Of a DNA stretch of 64,000 nt, positions 12,030 to 52,915 are shown piece after piece (position 1 is the stretch's first letter; every line of letters starts with the position of its first letter). Made by a program: the position numbers and the translations under genes. Under the pieces are notes generated by a model. The model was not told the DNA's origin and did not search any database. It saw nothing but the letters and a program-made list of their open reading frames with translations. Source of the DNA: Glandiceps talaboti (lineage: Eukaryota; Hemichordata; Enteropneusta; Spengelidae); assembly GCF_964340395.1 (NCBI RefSeq), contig NC_135567.1:17746306-17810305 (forward strand), given 5' to 3'.

Positions 12030-14972
12030 TCACTATGGATCATTTACTATTTTCTAAATTACTCTTTATAGACATTTAAACCGAGGAGTCGATCACAACT
12101 CACTGTTTCTCATGAACAGATGGACTTTCAACAACAAATAGCTTCCATTCTCAACCAATCAAAGGCCTATCATCTACCAATGATCACCTGGTATGAACAA
12201 CACGAAAAACCAATCAGCCTTCAACAGCAAATCTCTCATCCAATAGGAGAAACTGTATCGGATTACCAACACCAAATATGGTCATTAAATAATACACGAC
12301 TCAGTGGAGAGATGACTCGACCAATCAGAGACCAGTGCCAGTTTGTACAGAAAGAGAATACCAACTTAAACAACCAATTAACAAAGCTGACACAAACAGT
12401 GTTAGAAAAGGACGAACTGATTGGTGAACTAACCAAACAAGTTAAAAGTTTGGTTAGTGAGAATGGTGAGTTGACTCATAAATGTGAGAAACTGGCCGTG
12501 ATGAATCTTCTCTTCGTTGACATCAAGAAGTTAGAGGCAGATAGGGACAGACTATCAGATGAAAGGAAGACACTGTTATCATCAGTTGACAACATCAAGG
12601 CAGAAAGCGAGAATGCAGACGTGCAACAACATCAGCTGCTTGGCCAAATAACAGAACGCGACTACTCAACACTGCAAGAACAACGAGACAGACTCGACCT
12701 CGAACTGGCAGATGTGACGTCACAGCGAGACAAACTCGACCTGGAATTGACAGACCTGATGTCACAGTTGGATAAGCTAAACTTTGAACTAGCAGATGTG
12801 ACATCACAGCGAGACAACCTAGACCTCGAATTGACAGATGTGACGTCACGTCATCAAGAGCTGAACGTCAACTATCACGTGATGAAAGATTCCAGAGCTA
12901 AGTTGGAGAACTACATCGATAGACTGATGACGACTCTTTGTAATGAGGGATACACGCATGTGCAAGATGCAGACGACAAGGAGGTATGAGATGACGTCAT
13001 TTTGAAGTCAATTTTTTTTTTGGGGGGGGGGGTGGATGGATTGTTTTATATGAATGGCCTCTTCTAATGCTCAATGCTGCAGGATATGTAATGGCCACTT
13101 ACATTTTTATGAGTATATACCAAACTGACACCAACATTATATAAAATAACACATGTAATGTTTACTGTCCTTACCACACACACACTTAGACTAAGTTATA
13201 ATATCCAAAATAACCATGTAGCCATATTGTGTACACTTTTGATAACATTCAGGTTGTTCTCACTGAAGTTCAAGGCAAGGCACGGCCATACGTACTCTTC
13301 CCCGTCACCAAACCTCGATCCGAACCAGCTAGCAGAGGCACTGAGAGTTGTGGAACGCAATCTGAATCCAGCTCCGAGTGTGTAAGTCAAGAACAAGCGA
13401 TGCAAACAAACAACATCAATGAACTGGAAGAAGGTGAGAACAAACAAACGTACTATTAGCTTGATCACATTCCGTAACAGTAAAGTTTTTACATGTAGAG
13501 TAATTACCCATAATGCAATCTTGCTAATTTGATGTCTTTCCATATATTTTTCTTCATTCAGCCAAGGAAAATACGAGTGGCCTAAGGGGCTTTGTCACCA
13601 TGAGTCGCTAGTCGAGTAGTCGACAAACCTATAGCTCATGAGTATTTTCCGGCTGAATGAAGAAAAATATTGGGAATAATACATTCAAACCAACTCATGA
13701 TGAAAAATCAGGAAAAATAAAAGCAATTTGGAATGTTTTGACTTATATTGCGAGAACCGCAAAACCAGTGACGTAGACACAGGTTGTTGTGACGCTTGAC
13801 AACCAGGGTATATAATCCATATTTTCTGTTCAAAGACAATTACTTACCTTGTGAATTGTATAATGTCGTTTGTCTTCGATTTTATAGTTTAGGGAGTGTG
13901 CACCCTCACTTCAGATCTCGAAATAACAAAATTGAAAATGAACGACAATTAATATGCGAAGGAAGTGGAGGTAAATGAACCAATCGAGCCGTATGCACTA
14001 CATCAGATTTTAATCACATTCGCATTGGCCACAGGGTTTCCATGACAACTTAACAAATTGATAACATTGCATATTCTTTTTTGAATGCATTATATTCACT
14101 GCTACTTTTTTCTGCTTTCAGCTGCTCACCGACAGAATGAATATCACCGGTTGGTGAGTATGTCCTTGGAAATCACTAACTTGAAGTTGGAAAACAAGCA
14201 TTTGCAAAGTGTTCTTAATGATGCCTGTGATCGAGAGAGTTTGCTAAACAAAACCATTGGAACTCGAGAACGTCAACTGATCGATCTCCAAGGAGAAATT
14301 GCCACGTTGATTGGCTTACTGGATGATGCTTTGGATAAAAACAAACAGTATGCTACCAAGGTAACGCGACAATCATCGGCCAGCGAGGATATTGCACGCG
14401 CTAAAAATGCACGTGTAGAAGTTCGCCAAGCACCATCAAGCAATGATATTGTACGTGACCAAAGTAATCGTACAGGGTCTGTTGAGCAAAGTAATCGTAC
14501 AGGGTCTGGAAGGAAATATCGAGAGGAAGTGAACAGCTCTGTGAAGGGAGAAGGACCTAACTGTCGAGAGAAACGTGGACATTGTCTGACTGCAAGTCGT
14601 AATGTACCTGGTGTTACCAACAACCAATCAACGTCAGGACATTGTCTGAATGCAGGACGAAATACACCTGGAAACATCCAATCAACTCGTGGTCGTCAAT
14701 GGACACAATCTGGAGACAAGTTGTATTCAGCATCATCTCAACGTCGTCGATCCTCTCCCGGATCCGCACAACGAATCCATGCCAATCACTACTCACAGGG
14801 AATCAGATCTCCTGCAAGTTTACACGAAACCATGACAACGTCATCTACTGATAGTGGTAAATGTTCATCTATAGATTCTACCCAGAATCCACCTTGTGTG
14901 ATGACATCAGAGGAGGAGCTTCACGGGCATTACCAGAAGAGAAAGAGACAGTACAACAAGTCTCGGCTGTAG
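10600..14972 (+). CDS. SKICH / coiled-coil protein, TAX1BP1-CALCOCO-like, 996 aa, 4 exons
   Basis: Coding exons are 10600-11646, 12072-12983, 13253-13433 and 14122-14972 (stop TAG). Phases match at all junctions and the joined length divides by three. The first coding exon starts at an acceptor (10567/10568), so at least one 5' noncoding exon exists; one candidate ends at 9644, before GTAGGT. Order: SKICH domain (about aa 27-137), a basic Ser-rich linker, coiled coils (aa 350-653 and the start of exon 4), then a Ser/Arg/Asn-rich tail. In vertebrates SKICH plus coiled-coil proteins (NDP52, TAX1BP1, CALCOCO1) are selective-autophagy receptors. This protein lacks their C-terminal zinc fingers, and the exon 4 tail instead has short repeats (SNRTGS twice, GHCL twice). 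Function by family is inference. Confidence 0.85.
11800..12028. repeat. (GACA)n/(GATA)n microsatellite
   Basis: GACA-GATA-GACA blocks in intron 1 of the SKICH gene. Confidence 0.95.
12072..12983 (+). CDS. Exon 2: coiled-coil region with four 14-residue repeats
   Basis: The frame is open from the acceptor at 12071, giving TFKPRSRSQLTV before the internal Met at 12120, so that Met is not the start. Heptad-like Leu spacing runs through most of the exon. Residues 554-609 are four tandem 14-residue units (RDRLDLELADVTSQ type; 12684-12851, 42 bases each), equal to two heptads per unit. The exon ends at GAG before GTATGA, phase 0. Confidence 0.85.
12684..12851 (+). repeat. Coding tandem repeat, 4 x 42 bp
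   Basis: Units at 12684, 12726, 12768 and 12810 encode near-identical 14-mers. Each unit ends in a GATGTGACGTCACA-like stretch (exact TGACGTCA in units 1 and 4), which joins this coding repeat to the octamer excess seen across the window. Confidence 0.9.
13544..13830 (+). mobile_element. Hairpin MITE-like family, copy 2 (best hairpin)
   Basis: Arms of about 33 bases, ATTTTTCTTCATTCAGCC (from 13546) and GGCTGAATGAAGAAAAAT (to 13668), enclose a 60-base loop. A tail follows with GTGACGTAGACACAGGTTG and ends near TATATAATCCATATTTTC. It lies in intron 3 of the SKICH gene. Confidence 0.75.
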
Positions 14973-15472
14973 GCAAAGATCCCTCACAGCTGTAACAACA
15001 AGTTGTAGAAGTAACACCTATCCAAATAACACAAAATGTTTATAACGTGACACCATCCACTTTATCTCTCCCAAGTTAATCAACATCAAAAAATTTTTGT
15101 TGCAAATATTGAAATATCAATTGCCTTAGCAATTTTATGCTAACATGTGGCGAGTCACATGACACCATGACAAAACTTTATTTCTAGATACCTGTGCCCC
15201 CAGGGTATTTGAATTAGCTTTGCTCATCCTCGTCCCAGTACATCTCATTATATCAAATGCCAACTGATGACGTAATGATAACAACCTCGTCCCAGGACAT
15301 GGAAACAACACTCTACTATATCCCAGGGTATTTACAACCTCGTTCAATGATATTAAAACAACAAACAACATTGCAATAACATCTCAGGATTATACATCCT
15401 CGTCCAAGGATACAAAGATGAACCCAACAACATTCAATTTATCATTGTAAGATCTTTATGTCGTGAGAGATT

Positions 15473-15478
15473 AATAAA
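15473..15478 (+). terminator. Polyadenylation signal of the SKICH gene
   Basis: AATAAA about 500 bases after the stop codon, with no closer copy seen. Confidence 0.5.
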
Positions 15479-15479
15479 G

Positions 15480-21300
<5,821 letters not shown>

Positions 21301-21306
21301 CCTTAA

Positions 21307-21344
21307 TGACGTCATGGGTCGTAATTTTGTGGTACATATAAATA
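21307..21344 (+). promoter_or_regulatory. CRE plus TATA box, candidate promoter of the pseudokinase gene
   Basis: TGACGTCA (21307-21314) is followed 22 bases later by TATAAATA (21337-21344), a normal CRE/TATA arrangement predicting a start near 21,370. The first coding exon lies 900 bases further on, so a long or spliced 5' UTR is needed. Confidence 0.4.
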
Positions 21345-22274
21345 GGACTGGAGATGAGGTGATTTCTATGTTATGAAATCAAACGGTCGTGTTAACTCGT
21401 CCACACTACAGGGTGTACATATAGAAGTGTACCATATATATGTACCTTGTTTTTGAACTGTAACAAAGAACTAACGCATCTTTCCGGCAACTTTCTGGTA
21501 AATTTGCAACAATTGTATCTTTACTATGAACAGTGACAGATTTGCTAATTTTTTGCGAGCAAAGTTTTATTTAATAATGGCTACTTTGTTTTGAACAGGC
21601 ACAGAAATTTGTAATACAGTACTGGCAAGTTGTCAGGGACAGTTAAGGTATTGTTACATGACAGGGTTGTTTTTTAAACAGAGGTACCGTTGTTGTTGTA
21701 GGATATACCCTTTCTTTGAACCGTGCTAGTGACACAGTTGATAGATGTAACACTTTATTTTGAAGTATCGGTGAGATTGGAACTATTGACAACTTTATGT
21801 TGGCATTCTCAGTTTGAATCGCCGTGTCCTATTGATAATTGGTCTTCTAACATCGACACAGGTGTAATAATGGTACCTTTGTCTTAATCATACTAACCCG
21901 AGTATCCTATGTTAACAGAGTGAAAGCTACTCAGAATTTTTTTCAAATATTAAGTTGAGTTTTGTTGAACACGTGACCCAGTCCTCATTTAACATTATTC
22001 TTAACAATAAAGAGCACACCTTTGTGTTGATTTTGCTGAGTTGACGATTAACCGATTCTCTGTGAATAGCCGGTCCGAAGACAGCTAAGCTTGTCAAAAG
22101 GTTACCAAACCATTGACATTGGGTTGAGTTTTAAGTTGTTGAAATCATCATATTTTCATTTTTTTAAATCATAGAACTTTAGAACTGCTGGTAGAAACTA
22201 CAGAAGTACTACTTTGTTGAATAAACTATATTCCTTGGTCGTCTTGTATCCGAAAACAACTGAAGATTCACAAA

Positions 22275-43784
<21,510 letters not shown>

Positions 43785-44228
43785 TGACGTCATCCCTGGA
43801 CGTTGGCCTAAGACGAAATATGGAAAGAAGTTGGCGTTTGGACGCTGTTACCGAACCAAAGAAATTAATTGCAGTACTACTACTGGAGTACTAACTGATG
43901 ACTTACTTAGTGGATAGGTACATATACATACACAGAACAAACTTAATAGTAGTTATAGGTACATACATAGAACTGGTCAGTGTATCCATACATCCACAGA
44001 ACACGTTAGTGTATCCATACGTACATAGAACACGTTAGTGTATCCGTGCATACACAGAACAGGTTAGTGTATCCGTACAGACACAGAACTAACAGATAAG
44101 TTAGTTACAGGAGTCGATACCTAATCTTACCTACAAAACCTATACACGGTATAGACTATGTGTAGGAATCAGTCAAGTGACATTTTATAGGTAATATTCA
44201 GATCTATACAATGCAGTCTCCTCTAGAT

Positions 44229-45225
<997 letters not shown>

Positions 45226-45239
45226 CCATTCATCTAGCT

Positions 45240-47520
45240 ATGACGTCTAAGTTTCTGTGCAGGTATTCCGTCCAAGCTTACATACCTACTTCAAGATCTT
45301 GGCGATATGTCGTCAATCCGTCCTAGTCAAATATTGCAGATATCAGATCACTATATCCTATATTTATCTGGAATCCGTTGCAAAGATACCACATTTCAAC
45401 TTATATAACATAATCACATCATTTACATGTAAATATCAATTTATACCATACTCAAACCAAGTTACTGTCTTTGAACAGAACATATGTGTAATACGTCATG
45501 ACAACCTGTGTCTACATCACTGTTTTGGGGGTTCTAGAAATATGAGTCAAAACGTTTTATATCGCCATTATGTTTCCTGCTTGATGAAGCATGATTATAT
45601 TATTGCCATATGTTTTACGTCGTTCATCAGGAAATAATATTTACTTAAGGGCTTGACACTACTTATCTAGCGACTCGTAGTGACAAGGACCCCTTTGGTC
45701 ACTCGTATTTTCCTTGGCTGAATGACAAAAATTATAGTGGAATATTATAATTGTCATATTGCAGGATACGTCTCACTAGTATGTCTTCTCAAACATGCTT
45801 TCGTTTTTTATTTGCTATAAATTGAACTTTGAAATTTATAATTATAGAAAAAAGACAAGTTAGATTTGGAATTTTATTACTGTTATAGAAAATGCTTTTT
45901 AAAATAAATATTTTCAATTAATGATATCATTGTTATTTGTTTTACTCTATGTATATGATATATGATATATGATGTATGATATAAATTATGATATATGATA
46001 TATGATACATGGATAGTGGTTGTGTTGTTATTTGCATGGTAACATGGCAGTAGACACAGTGTAAGGAACGCCGTGTCTGGCGCCCTCACACATAGACAAA
46101 TCCCTTTGAGCAAGGCCATTGAGGGATGGGCGATATTACATATCTTAGTCTACATATGCAGTTTGTATTTTCATCTATTTCTTTAGAATAATGTAAATTC
46201 GACAATCTCTTCGATTCTATGATTCCAATACGACGTAATGTTCTATGGTGCTGAACATGAACAATAGTAGATCATTGTAAAAAGTTAGAAAGCTCTTGCA
46301 AACATATTCGTATCCTTCGTGAATTTATCAACAGTGGGTGATGAGCAAAGTTATCGTCGTATACTGTTCCATAAGAACGGCGCTGTTCACATAAACACAC
46401 ACTCACCGTATGACTTTGTATTTCAATGGCCCACAGACAGTAGACCCTCATGACAATTCGAGGACAATTCACCGCAACTATTACGCCCTTCTTATTTTGT
46501 GGTCATCGAACTGTACTGACCTCTCCGATGCTATCAGTACATTTTATGAAGAAAAAATGAGTTAAACAATAATTTTCTTCCACAAATCAGCATTATAATT
46601 TTTTCAGACATTAATATTCTTCACATGTGTGTATGGCATTCCATTAGCGTGTTAGTCGACTTCCATAGGTTTGTGACATACTACCATATATAAAGAAAAG
46701 CCTTTGAAAGCTACATGTAAATAACGAACCCGTCATACGTTCTGTCAAGTCACGATAGCCGCCAATATTAATATTTGGAACCATACTTATGACGTCACAA
46801 TGCAATAGCTGTGTATATGCACTTGATAGTATTTCATTGGATGACGTCATATTTTTTTTAAAAATTTATGATATTGTGATGCACCCTCATTTACCGTGTC
46901 TATACTACTTCAAATGTTGATACAGCCTAGTAAACATGGTCCGTGTATATACCGTCCATTCGTTTTTCGTTTTCTATTGCAAATTACAAAAACGAAAAAC
47001 CCATGGCTTAAATAGTTCACATTTATTACTCCAAACTCACATCTATTTTATGTATAACTTTCACGAATCACTTTCCCTATATATGATCCCTTGAGAATGT
47101 CACAAGAACCACTTTACTTAATTCTACATTTCTCACCACCCAACCGATCCTGTATTTCTGCAATCTCGCGAATTACCAGGAAATTGACGCCCTCTACGGC
47201 AGGACTAGAAAAACTCCCAAGTCACAAAGATTGTAAGATGGTGACCACACAAGCACGTATCTGAGCGGAAATGATACTTTATTGCTGAAACGTTATTTTA
47301 AAACAAATTTTTCAAAAGTTTCGTTCTGTCTTTTCTTCTCATTTCTAGGTCATTCAGAATTTTGAAGTGTGATTTTGAACTGAAAGTACCATAAAAAAAA
47401 ACGATCCACCGACCCATAATTTTTCAGGAGTTATGGTGAAAAACATTGGCCGCCAAACAATATTTAAAAAAGAATTTGTTCTGAAATGCTAAAAAGTGAA
47501 CAATAGCTCACAAGAAATGA
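45240..47520. other. Non-coding stretch between genes
   Basis: Apart from the hairpin element at 45647-45740 and TATGATA-rich sequence near 45960, I recognise nothing. A 126-codon frame at 45257 has no family resemblance. Confidence 0.5.
45647..45740 (+). mobile_element. Hairpin MITE-like family, copy 3
   Basis: GCGACTCGTAGTGACAAGGA, GGTCACTCGTATTTTCC and TGGCTGAATGACAAAAATTA match copies 13544 and 63725. Confidence 0.6.
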
Positions 47521-47544
47521 CCAGGGCATGCACAGATATAGGAA

Positions 47545-47578
47545 ACGAATCAGTCACTATACATCTATACTTCTAACC

Positions 47579-47646
<68 letters not shown>

Positions 47647-47664
47647 CATCTGTTTGTCTATCTA

Positions 47665-47746
<82 letters not shown>

Positions 47747-47764
47747 CATCTGTTTGTCTATCTA

Positions 47765-47850
<86 letters not shown>

Positions 47851-47880
47851 AGTATGTCTGTCTGTTTATTCTGCATATAT
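47545..47880. repeat. (GTCT)n array in a duplicated segment
   Basis: The preceding AGTCACTATACATCTATAC and TCTAACCTGTCTGTCTG recur at 48319-48363, there with a much shorter GTCT run; both are followed by GTCAGTATGTCT. Confidence 0.85.
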
Positions 47881-48475
47881 GAGCCAAAGCAGTGGTTCAC
47901 AGCAGTGTAGGAGTATGTCACAGTATCCTCTGCTACTTAAGGTGGCTGAAAGATGTTTGTGCACACGGCCCTTTATGGACTGAGCACCATTGTCACTGAT
48001 TACTACAAGTACATACACTGTCTGAGAATCCGTTCCAGACATGGACCAGACATACAACCATATATACCTGTTTTAGTCTTCAAATCTACATGAGCGTCAC
48101 AAGGTTAATGTTTATGTAATGACGCATGTTGACCTTTCACCTACAGACGACTCGAGATTACCTTCCAAGTTAAATTGATGTATCAAGGACATTTTACAAT
48201 TGGCTAAATTGAGACATCCTTGTGACTCTGATATCAATAATCTCATGGTAATAATGAACGACTCTTTTCCGTGTTCGATCTGTCACATGACAGTCGTACT
48301 ATCTATGAGATCACGAATCAGTCACTATACATCTATACGTCTAACCTGTCTGTCTGTCTGTCTGTCCTTGTCAGTATGTCTTGCTGTTTACTATGTATAT
48401 TTTCATATCCATGACTCTCACTGTGTTCCCATAGTGATGATTATACCATATACTTGTATTCACAACACCGTACCA

Positions 48476-48730
48476 AACACACCCACATACATACATACAT
48501 ACATACACACACACACCCACACACACACACATACATACACACACATCCAACCACCCACCCACTCACATTCCTCCCCACACGTACATACATCCATCCATCC
48601 ATCCATACATACATACATACATACATACACACATGCATACACACATACATACATACATACATACTTACACACACACACACACACACACAAACAAACAAAC
48701 AAACAAACAAACAAACAAACAAACAAACAC
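48476..48730. repeat. (CA)n, (CATA)n, (CATC)n, (AAAC)n microsatellites
   Basis: Mixed simple repeats in series. Confidence 0.95.
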
Positions 48731-49017
48731 AACGATATAATCTTATCTGACAATGACAGCTTTTATTAAGAAAGGCAAAAACTATGCATAGATTATAGGA
48801 CATAAAATCTCATACGTAACACTCAATGGTTCATATATCTCTACTGACCTTTAGCCTTGAAATAACCATGGAAACGACACAAAGAGAATTGTGAGGTTCA
48901 AATACACAATACATTAAAAAGATCATGCAAAATCTTAACATTGCAGTATAAATAACATTAATTGTCAAAATTGGAATTATGGGGTAATGCGGTAATGAAT
49001 ATCAGCTATGGACTAGA

Positions 49018-49021
<4 letters not shown>

Positions 49022-49088
<67 letters not shown>
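49022..49088. repeat. (TA)n microsatellite
   Basis: Perfect dinucleotide run. Confidence 0.95.
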
Positions 49089-49093
<5 letters not shown>

Positions 49094-49589
49094 AACTCTG
49101 TGTCACTAGAAAATCTTCATATATTGGAATGTGTACTAAATCCTCCAGACAAATATGGTCCGTGACGTCACAAATATATCTGATACATTATCCAAGTAGA
49201 TCTGATTTTAAGATTATTTTGAAGTCTTGTTTTAAGATGTACACTGTTGATCTTTTTCAAATTTGCTAAGCGACCCAGAATGCACTGCTTATTTCTCTAA
49301 TGCACAGATTGGACAATTATTAAACGTCATTTCCGGTGCAGTAAAACCAATTTATTCTGATTTGTGTACGTGTTCCCATTACCCTAGTGACCGATCGATA
49401 TTTACATTTCATTAATATCTTCATAGGAAGTAATTGATTTATTTATATTCATATAATATTCCAAAATATACAATTATGAATTTCTAAAATAAGATATTTC
49501 TTCACAAAATCTTGCATCGTTTCTACGATTCTATTATAATAATAAAAATGGTTTAGTCTTTACAAACTAACACTTCACATATAATCAAA

Positions 49590-50160
49590 TACATTGTACA
49601 GTGTAAGCAATTACGTCATAAGGTGTACAGATACGTCACACAATATAAGCAGATACGTCATTAAGTGTGTGCAAATACGTCATATCTTGTGAACAGATAT
49701 TAGTCATATCGTGTGAAGTACGTGTCATTTTGTGTAGGCAAATACGTCATTTCGTGTAGGCATATACGTCATTTAGTGTACGCAAAAATTTCATTTAATG
49801 TAAGCTGATACGTCATACAATGTATGTAGATACGTCATTTAGTGTTAGCAAGTACGTCAGTTACAGTAAGTTGGTATGTCATACAATATAAGCTAATACG
49901 TCATATAATGTATACAGATACGTCATTTAAACGTCATAGAATGCGCAGACTTGCTTGTATGCGTATAATGTAAGCAGACACGTCATTTAAACGTCATACA
50001 ATGTATGCAAATACGTCATTTAAACGTCACACAATGTATGTAAATACGTCATTTAAATGTCACACAATGTATGCAAATACGTCATTTAAACGTCACAATG
50101 TAAGCAGATACGTCATTTGATGTGAAGCAGATACGTCATTTGATGTGAGCATTATATGAT
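49590..50160. repeat. Minisatellite with repeated ATACGTCATTTAA core
   Basis: About 22 units of 20-30 bases, each with TACGTCAT or a close variant and AATGTAAGCAG-type spacers. Lies 0.8 kb beyond the hedgehog stop. Confidence 0.9.
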
Positions 50161-50865
50161 GTACATCGGCAGACACTTTGCATTCCAAGCAAATTGCAGT
50201 ACGAATAATGACTTGGACACCTATGTGATAACAGAAAGTAAATGGAGGCAGAAATATTCTTTAAAATTTTACTGATGCAAAAGTGTAAAAAAGTGTTTTT
50301 TTTTCCATATACAACACAAAAAAGTTTGCATAATGTCGTTTAATAATATTGTACAAGTGAAATCTATACGTTCACACTATTTTAGAATCACACATCAGAT
50401 CATGCCAGACTTTAACAAATATCACTAGCAGTGAAAAGGATTCTATTTTACAAAAAAATAAATAAACTATTTTAATGATCTACGTAGTGGTGACGTAATT
50501 GTCACGTGGTATTTGTCACGTGGTAATTTAGAATGTAAACTATGGCACGTAATAAATAGTCGTCAGCAGACGTAATGCGTGAAGTCATCAACTCATGCTT
50601 GTTTATTGAGAGGTGATTGGATAATATCAAAAGCATTCACCAATCAGAATTGACATATACAATCTGACCCGGGTCGATCATGTCAAGGGATTTGAAGAAT
50701 AACAAATATTTTGTTAAAAAGTGTTTTCATAGAAAAGTATGTATTGCTATGAGAGATAAATTCAATTCATTTGTTTGTTTGTTTATTCTTGTCTCCATTA
50801 ACGTTCACTCTCTACATGTTCTACCATGACTTGTCCAGTGCAGTCTTGGAGGTCAAAGGTAACGA

Positions 50866-50871
50866 TTTATT
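50866..50871 (-). terminator. Candidate polyadenylation signal of hedgehog
   Basis: TTTATT on the plus strand (AATAAA on minus) 110 bases beyond the stop codon; another is at 50782-50787. Confidence 0.4.
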
Positions 50872-50980
50872 TAATGCCGCTTCATTGGTCAACGAAGACC
50901 ACGTCTCGTTAATTCAAACGGTATTTTTCATCGTGTAGACCGCCCTCTAGAGGTATACGTGTGAATTTTGTCAGTCAAAT

Positions 50981-51648
50981 TCAGACAAGTATTCCGCCTT
51001 CATAAACCAAACTATCACTCAAAAATTGTCCAGCGATGCTGTACAACAGATGTGGGTACCAATGAATGCCATCCGTTTGCATGGCAGCCATTGCGCTCCA
51101 CAAATTAGTTGAAATTTGTTTTAAAAAACGCACTGGTGCAAAGGCAAAATGTGCCAAGTTATGATTGACCATTGCATAGCATGACGTCACCACATTGTCC
51201 ACAACTATCGTTCCCTCAGTGGTTAATGGCGCGAAAACACCTTGGTCTTCCATCGTTGATATTCGGGTGATTTTGACTGGTCGTAAAGTTGCCCCCTGGT
51301 TTTCTGCGACGTAGAGATACTGCCCAACTTGCAAGTCACCTGCATACACGGGTTTCACAGACGCATCAAAAGTCCAGTTGAAGTTTGATGCGTAGACGAG
51401 ATGACCGCGTGACACAGTCAACCTGTAACCGTAGTCTTCTGTTTCAATTACATGATAACTTTGCCGCCTGTCGGATTTCTTGTCTAACATCATAATGACG
51501 TCACTATACACAGTCTGTCCAGCCTCGTTCACAGTCAAAACCCTATCACCGAGCTGAATTTGGTCCATTGATCTGGTGGCGCCATTTTCCAATGTCACAG
51601 TTGAACTGGCAGGAAAACAACCTCCACGGCCACCTCCTTTGGAATGTT
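50981..51648 (-). CDS. hh: Hedgehog last exon: C-terminal autoprocessing Hint domain
   Basis: The minus-strand exon starts after an acceptor at 51650/51649 in phase 1, giving (E)HSKGGGRGGCFPASS; known Hedgehog genes split the same codon just before GGCF. The Cys in GGCFP is the self-cleavage residue that attaches cholesterol to the N-terminal signal. Other Hint marks: GDRVLTVNEAGQ, SDVIMMLD (catalytic Asp for cholesterol transfer), SRGH (TxxH motif with Ser for Thr), VTSCYAMV, AHFAFAPVRF, and GIHWYPHLLY of the sterol-recognition end. Length (about 220 residues) fits. The exons for signal peptide and signalling domain would lie at higher coordinates; I do not see them up to 64,000, so an intron over 12 kb or a lost N-part is implied. 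Arranged tail to tail with the pseudokinase gene. Confidence 0.95.
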
Positions 51649-52611
51649 CTGAAAACAAATATATGAAAACACGTCAGAATAACTTGATGATTTATTAGTT
51701 ATTAATTTGACATATTATGAATTGGCTAACATTGTCGCCTCTAGTACTTGTCAATTTTAACTATTTGATATGGGTACTTTATTTTTATATGTTGTTGGGG
51801 CTAGGGTTTATCTCAAAGTTCAGCCCATTACCCTCACACATTACATAGTAACAAGCAGACAGTACTTGACAAGACCTACACAGAGTAAACAATTCTCCTA
51901 ATACAGAATTATGACGAGTGCAAAAAACATACAACGTCTCTGTGCTGGGGCTGAAACTGGGAATCTATTTGTTGGCAAGGTAATTGTTCTTGAAGTATAT
52001 TAGACTGTAAGCATTAGTATGGTATTACAGAGTTTGATCTCCTGTTCAGTAAATGTGGCGTTATCAGACAACCGTTGATAACACTGTCATTAGTACACAT
52101 CTCTACGTGACTGTCATATAGCTAGCTATCTCCATACAACTTCAAGTCTCTTAAATCAGTAACAAATACTTTAATAGCAGGCTTGTTCACTTCTGACTTC
52201 CTGTCGCTGTTGACCTCACAAGATGACCTCTAAGGCCAATAACACTTCGGACGAAAATTCCAAACTATGGTTTTGTATAGCTACAAATGACTAGCATATC
52301 CGAGATGAACTACATATATAGACAGAACACAAATTTGAAACACAAAGCAATATAGCTATAGAATGCAGTATAAACATCGCAACAAAGACATCCAGACAGG
52401 TAACCACATCCATATACGCAAACAAACAAACAAACAAACAAACAGGCAGACCGACAGACAGACAAACACACATAGAGACAGACACACCTACACATGGCAT
52501 CGTTGACTCAACTTCAATTCTTTATTACTTTTAATGTAAATATACTATATATATATAATATTTTCCGTTGGTTTGTAGTTTATTTGAAACCAGTTTCTAC
52601 CTGTTTGCATC

Positions 52612-52750
52612 TGTCTGTCTGTCTGTCTGTATGTATGTATGTATGTATGTATGTATGTATGTCTGTCTGTATGTATGTATGTATGTATGTAAGATGTGTG
52701 TATGTATGTATGTATGTATGTATGTATGTATGTATGTATGTATGTATGTA

Positions 52751-52781
<31 letters not shown>

Positions 52782-52915
52782 ATGTATGTATGTATGTGTG
52801 TATGTGTGTATGTATGTATGTATGTATGTATGTATGTATGTATGTATGTATGTATGTATGTATGTATGTATGTATGTATGTATGTATGTATGTATGTATG
52901 TATGTATGTATGTAT
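52612..52915. repeat. (GTAT)n microsatellite
   Basis: Long run with GTGT and GTCT interruptions. Confidence 0.95.

Noticed and set aside
45257-45637. 126-codon frame downstream of the tetranucleotide array
   Set aside because: Composition is that of AT-rich noncoding DNA; nothing resembles a known family.
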